Source: Negativicutes bacterium (GTDB taxonomy: Bacteria > Bacillota_C > Negativicutes > Sporomusales_B > JARLHX01). Taken from it: a DNA stretch of 15,712 nucleotides. Each line of letters opens with the position of its first letter. Position 1 is the stretch's first letter. Below are positions 13,394-15,712 of this stretch, one piece after another. The notes below the pieces were generated by a model. That model did no database searches. It was given only the letters and a program-made list of their open reading frames with translations, and was not told the origin of the DNA. Position numbers and translations under genes: made by a program. The DNA is taken from positions 1 through 15,712 of the forward strand of contig JARLHX010000352.1 in NCBI GenBank assembly GCA_031292035.1, read 5' to 3'.

Positions 13394-14272
13394 ATGGCTC
13401 AATACAAGAAACAACATTACCTGCCAGCCTCATATTTGAGGTATTTTTCTGAAGATCAATCAAATTGCCGGCGGGATTCGTTTGTTTGGCAGTACGACGG
13501 CAAGGAAGCTCGAAGAGTATCCGTGCGGGCACAATGTTACCGCAAGTATTTTTACAGCAAAAAGAATCCTGCTGATGTAGAAAAGATGTTCCAGAAGCGA
13601 GAGGAAATTTATTGCCCCTTTGTTGACAAAATCCGCGCTGGGCAGGAACCGGAGATACAAAATTTCGGCGATCTATTTTTGTGTATATGTGATTTATATA
13701 TTCGAAATGCCGCGCATAAAAACTATACAGGCCGGGAAGGTATCGGCGCTTATAATGACCGACTTGTCCTGTTCTTTAGCGGACTGCTTCTGGGAGACGC
13801 TGAGGCAACGCTTTCGATTGAAGATATTAAGCAACATCTTCAGACTAACTGGCGATTGGAGATTATCCCCGCGCCTGTGGGCTTTCAATACCTCACATCT
13901 GACCACCCAACTGTTTTTATGGCCTGCAATAATCCACCGAATCCTAAAAACCCGCTTCAGATTATTTTGCTTGCCCTGGACCCTACAAATATCGCTGTCG
14001 CGTTTGACCGCCGGTTTGTGTGTGTTGAAAGGAAAACTGCCACGGCCAATGATGTCACTTTATTTAATGTTGGGCAGGTTCATAACGCTACAAAAGTTGT
14101 TTATTCTGCGATGCGGTTTACGGGAAACGCCTTGACGTTTTGCGAGACAGCATTCCTGCAAAAGAAAAGCGTATGTAGCGAAGTTACCCCCAAGGGCTGG
14201 AAGCTGTCACTTACATATCTGCCACCACAATCCCATTTTTCGTTCATACAAATGAACATGCTCTTGCTTTAA
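13394..14272 (+). CDS. DUF4238-family protein
   Basis: 292 residues from the ATG at 13394, chosen because the family begins with this motif: MAQYKKQHYLPASYLRYFSE matches the 'k.QHyvPq.YLr.Fs' start of DUF4238. Further family-like points are WQYDGKEARRVSVRAQCYRK, a helical middle (FGDLFLCICDLYIRNAAHKN) and QYLTSDHPTVFM, corresponding to the usual '..tSDnPv'. Then beta strands (LLALDPTNIAVAFDRRFVCV) and a final helix/strand region precede the C-terminal FSFIQMNMLLL. The biochemical role of DUF4238 is unknown. Such genes are frequent in accessory regions, so a defence or stress role is only a guess. Codon use is AT-richer than in the neighbouring operons, consistent with separate acquisition. 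Confidence 0.85.
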   Translation: MAQYKKQHYLPASYLRYFSEDQSNCRRDSFVWQYDGKEARRVSVRAQCYRKYFYSKKNPADVEKMFQKREEIYCPFVDKIRAGQEPEIQNFGDLFLCICDLYIRNAAHKNYTGREGIGAYNDRLVLFFSGLLLGDAEATLSIEDIKQHLQTNWRLEIIPAPVGFQYLTSDHPTVFMACNNPPNPKNPLQIILLALDPTNIAVAFDRRFVCVERKTATANDVTLFNVGQVHNATKVVYSAMRFTGNALTFCETAFLQKKSVCSEVTPKGWKLSLTYLPPQSHFSFIQMNMLLL

Positions 14273-14483
14273 TTCAATCGTAATTTTTCCACACATATTC
14301 GCTTGCAGCACGTAATGTATGTTTGATCGTCGGTCTGGTCCGTCTTCCTGATGGAGCCATCATCACCCACGGTGATCCTCCATCATTGCACTCCGGTGTT
14401 GCCCCCTGGGCTCTTTGGAATTTGAATAGGTCATCCACAGATGCCTTTGTCCGATCCCATACCCTCTGCACGTTAACCCACGC
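14273..14483. other. Intergenic stretch without a recognisable gene
   Basis: Open frames on both strands here (for example an 83-codon minus-strand frame 14274-14525) have no protein-like features and overlap the repeat fragment that begins at 14484. I see no hairpin terminator after the DUF4238 gene. Confidence 0.5.
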
Positions 14484-14540
14484 ACGGTCTTGGAATGGGC
14501 CGAACGGCTGGGGCTGCCGCGTCACGGGCCCAAGAGGAAA
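14484..14540 (+). pseudogene. Half of a fifth HTH unit, stranded upstream
   Basis: Translates TVLEWAERLGLPRHGPKR in frame with the following gene. It corresponds to TVFKWAKRLGIPHHVARR at the end of unit 3. DNA similarity stops abruptly near 14484, and the sequence before it does not resemble the first half of a unit. The upstream part of a longer repeat protein was therefore probably lost. A TTG at 14490 could extend the gene over this piece. Confidence 0.6.
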
Positions 14541-15170
14541 ATGACGTCAGACAAGGAGGCGGAGCTTCGCAGACTTGTGTCGGAAAGGCCGCTGGCGAGC
14601 AATCCGGAATTGGCGGAAGTTATGAAACTCTCAACTGCGACAGTTCAACGCTGGTCTAAAAAACTTGAACTCCCTCGCCCTGAATATGCGCGGAAAATGA
14701 CACCCGAAAAACAGGCGCAACTTCGCACTCTGGTGGAGAACAATCCTCTTGCCAACTACCGGGAGCTCTCCGAAGCACTACAGATTTCATGCTCCACAAT
14801 CCATTATTGGATCGGACGCCTTGGGATTCCCGCGCCTTATCAGGGATTTAAGGGGAAAACAACCCCGGAAAAAGACGCGCTTTTGCGCTCTCTTGCGGCC
14901 AAAACCCCACGCAAGACCTTCCAAGAAATGGCGGAGGCTTTGGGCATCGACAAAACTACTGTTTTTAAATGGGCTAAACGTCTCGGCATTCCGCATCACG
15001 TGGCCAGGAGGAAAATAACGTCAGACAACATGGATCTCCTGCGAAGGCTTGTCACGGAAAAACCCTTGGCGAGCTTTAACGAACTGGCCGGGGTGATGAG
15101 ACTCTCATCCACGACAGTCCGGTACTGGATCAAACGTCTTGGCCTCCCGCATCACGATGGCAGGAAATAG
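14541..15170 (+). CDS. Protein of four tandem helix-turn-helix units
   Basis: 209 residues from the ATG at 14541 (GAGG 4 nt upstream), made only of four units of 52, 54, 52 and 52 residues starting at 14538, 14694, 14856 and 15012. Each reads 'K(M/T/I)T..k...Lr.L....Pla...Ela..m.ls..TV..W.krLglP.....rk', for example ASFNELAGVMRLSSTTVRYW followed by IKRLGLP. Helix 2/turn/helix 3 in each unit has the spacing of homeodomain-like HTHs such as those at the N-terminus of IS630-type transposases. There is no catalytic, oligomerisation or sensor domain. Units 1 and 4 are closest to each other (TSD, RRLV, PLAS), which suggests duplication in pairs. DNA binding over a long site is inferred. It could be a regulator, or a leftover recognition module of a transposase. 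Confidence 0.8.
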   Translation: MTSDKEAELRRLVSERPLASNPELAEVMKLSTATVQRWSKKLELPRPEYARKMTPEKQAQLRTLVENNPLANYRELSEALQISCSTIHYWIGRLGIPAPYQGFKGKTTPEKDALLRSLAAKTPRKTFQEMAEALGIDKTTVFKWAKRLGIPHHVARRKITSDNMDLLRRLVTEKPLASFNELAGVMRLSSTTVRYWIKRLGLPHHDGRK

Positions 15171-15317
15171 AGCGCCACCCTTGATTTCCTCCCTACCCTA
15201 TCGGTGCATTGCGGGCTCATTCTTTTTCACTCCGCGCAGGCGTTTCAGCGCCAGCAGGCCCGCAGCTCCCAAGGTACCCAAGGCGATTGTGGACGGCTCT
15301 CCAACCCACTTCAAATT
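15171..15317 (-). pseudogene. C-terminal PEP-CTERM sorting tail, gene body missing
   Basis: On the minus strand, about 15308-15198 encodes VGEPSTIALGTLGAAGLLAL followed by KRLRGVKKNE and a stop at 15200-15198. This is the complete three-part PEP-CTERM signal (EPS motif, hydrophobic helix, basic cluster) that marks proteins for exosortase-dependent export. The same frame stays open to 15515, but upstream of about 15330 it encodes a Cys/Arg/Gly-rich sequence unlike a secreted protein and lies opposite a frame with much better codon bias. The tail therefore looks separated from its protein. Confidence 0.6.
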
Positions 15318-15602
15318 TCCCAGCTGACAGCGCAGTCGCCAACGCTGACGGTGCCCAGCTCCACGGGCAGCACCAACCTGGCCGCAGCAGGAAACTCCTT
15401 CCAGATAGTAACGGGCCAGCCGGACGTGGCTACTGTTGGCAGCCCAACCCTGGACGACACGGCAGACTTTACCACCGCGTTTGACTCTTCCGGAAACTAC
15501 TACACCATCAGCCAACGCGACACCGTGGGAATGTCCACGCCCGATTCAATGCAGCGCGTGGCGAACAGATGGGATATTCGAGGTTTTTCATGGCTAACAT
15601 GA
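15318..15602 (+). CDS. Coding-like fragment lacking a clear start
   Basis: The plus-strand frame ending at 15602 reads SPTLTVPSSTGSTNLAAAGN, then PDVATVGSPTLDDTADFTTA and FDSSGNYYTISQRDT. It is rich in Thr, Ser, Asp and Gly, with third codon positions strongly G/C. No start codon or signal peptide precedes the good stretch; the open frame reaches back to a GTG at 15204 through the antisense of the PEP-CTERM tail. It is probably a fragment of a secreted protein. Its stop overlaps the ATG of the next frame (ATGA at 15599-15602). Confidence 0.35.
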   Translation, partial: SQLTAQSPTLTVPSSTGSTNLAAAGNSFQIVTGQPDVATVGSPTLDDTADFTTAFDSSGNYYTISQRDTVGMSTPDSMQRVANRWDIRGFSWLT

Positions 15603-15712
15603 GTAAGATTTGGGGAAGATTTGAAGAAAAGAAAAGAGCTTTTGGTGTGGCAAGTGGGCCGGCCGCCGTTTTTCTTTGGTGGCCTGAGGCGGCAGTGGGT
15701 CGCAGCGCTTCG
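15599..15712 (+). CDS. Open frame running off the window end
   Basis: ATG at 15599, open for 38 codons to the edge: MSKIWGRFEEKKRAFGVASG, then PAAVFLWWPEAA. It overlaps the previous stop as ATGA. There is no recognisable family and no clear Shine-Dalgarno. It may be a real N-terminus or chance. Confidence 0.25.
   Translation, partial: MSKIWGRFEEKKRAFGVASGPAAVFLWWPEAAVGRSAS

Noticed and set aside
15318..15515. Upstream half of the minus-strand PEP-CTERM frame as part of one intact protein
   Set aside because: The sequence is Cys/Arg/Gly-rich with no signal peptide, and the opposite strand has better codon bias there.
1..15712. CRISPR array, tRNA or rRNA genes
   Set aside because: No regularly spaced repeats of CRISPR type, and no tRNA or rRNA signature recognised on either strand.

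Overview
The window looks like an accessory region of a Verrucomicrobia genome, Pedosphaera/Limisphaerales-like. The reasons are a 1,700-residue secreted beta-helix/LamG protein with 'DIGYHYVA...DGDG.PDYL' modules, a PEP-CTERM sorting tail on the minus strand near 15.2 kb, and a dense run of small toxin-antitoxin (TA) type operons. The taxonomic call is inference from protein style, not from a marker gene.

Layout. (1) 1-2208, minus strand, GC-rich: one end of a transposable element. Its order of transcription is a zinc-ribbon accessory protein, a D,D-35-E transposase, then an AAA+ ATPase cut off by the window edge. A plausible TGTCA terminus lies at 2208, and two strong palindromes sit between it and the first gene. 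(2) 2209-8497, minus strand: three closely spaced genes (30-31 bp gaps). They are a giant secreted beta-helix/LamG protein, a short orphan C-terminal module of the same family, and a small secreted Cys-containing protein. (3) 8498-9374: no convincing gene. It holds a decayed fragment of the neighbouring gene's 3' end and a perfect 12-bp-arm hairpin. (4) 9375-10439: a minus-strand pair (short conserved protein, then a membrane-anchored protein whose start codon lies in a stem-loop). The pair is divergent from an XRE regulator across an 18-bp perfect dyad. (5) 10471-12529: three TA-type operons, namely AbrB/VapC, HicB/HicA, and a small acidic protein with a MNT-type nucleotidyltransferase. HicBA is bracketed by 20-21 nt direct repeats. 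(6) 12681-14272, plus strand: a single-TM coiled-coil protein followed by a DUF4238-family protein. (7) 14541-15170: a protein made only of four tandem ~52-residue helix-turn-helix units, with half of a fifth unit stranded upstream. (8) 15171-15712: gene debris, comprising a PEP-CTERM tail on minus, a plus-strand coding-like fragment, and an open frame running off the end.

How it works together. The 9.4-15.2 kb stretch behaves like an island of self-regulated small operons. Several have a perfect or near-perfect dyad over the promoter. In several the predicted -10 box sits only 5-8 nt before the first start codon with no Shine-Dalgarno, so leaderless mRNAs are possible. Downstream genes within the operons (vapC, hicA, nucleotidyltransferase) do have good Shine-Dalgarno sequences. 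The most interesting unexplained items are the tandem-HTH protein, the TM/DUF4238 pair, the divergent XRE module with its operator, and the start-codon stem-loop.
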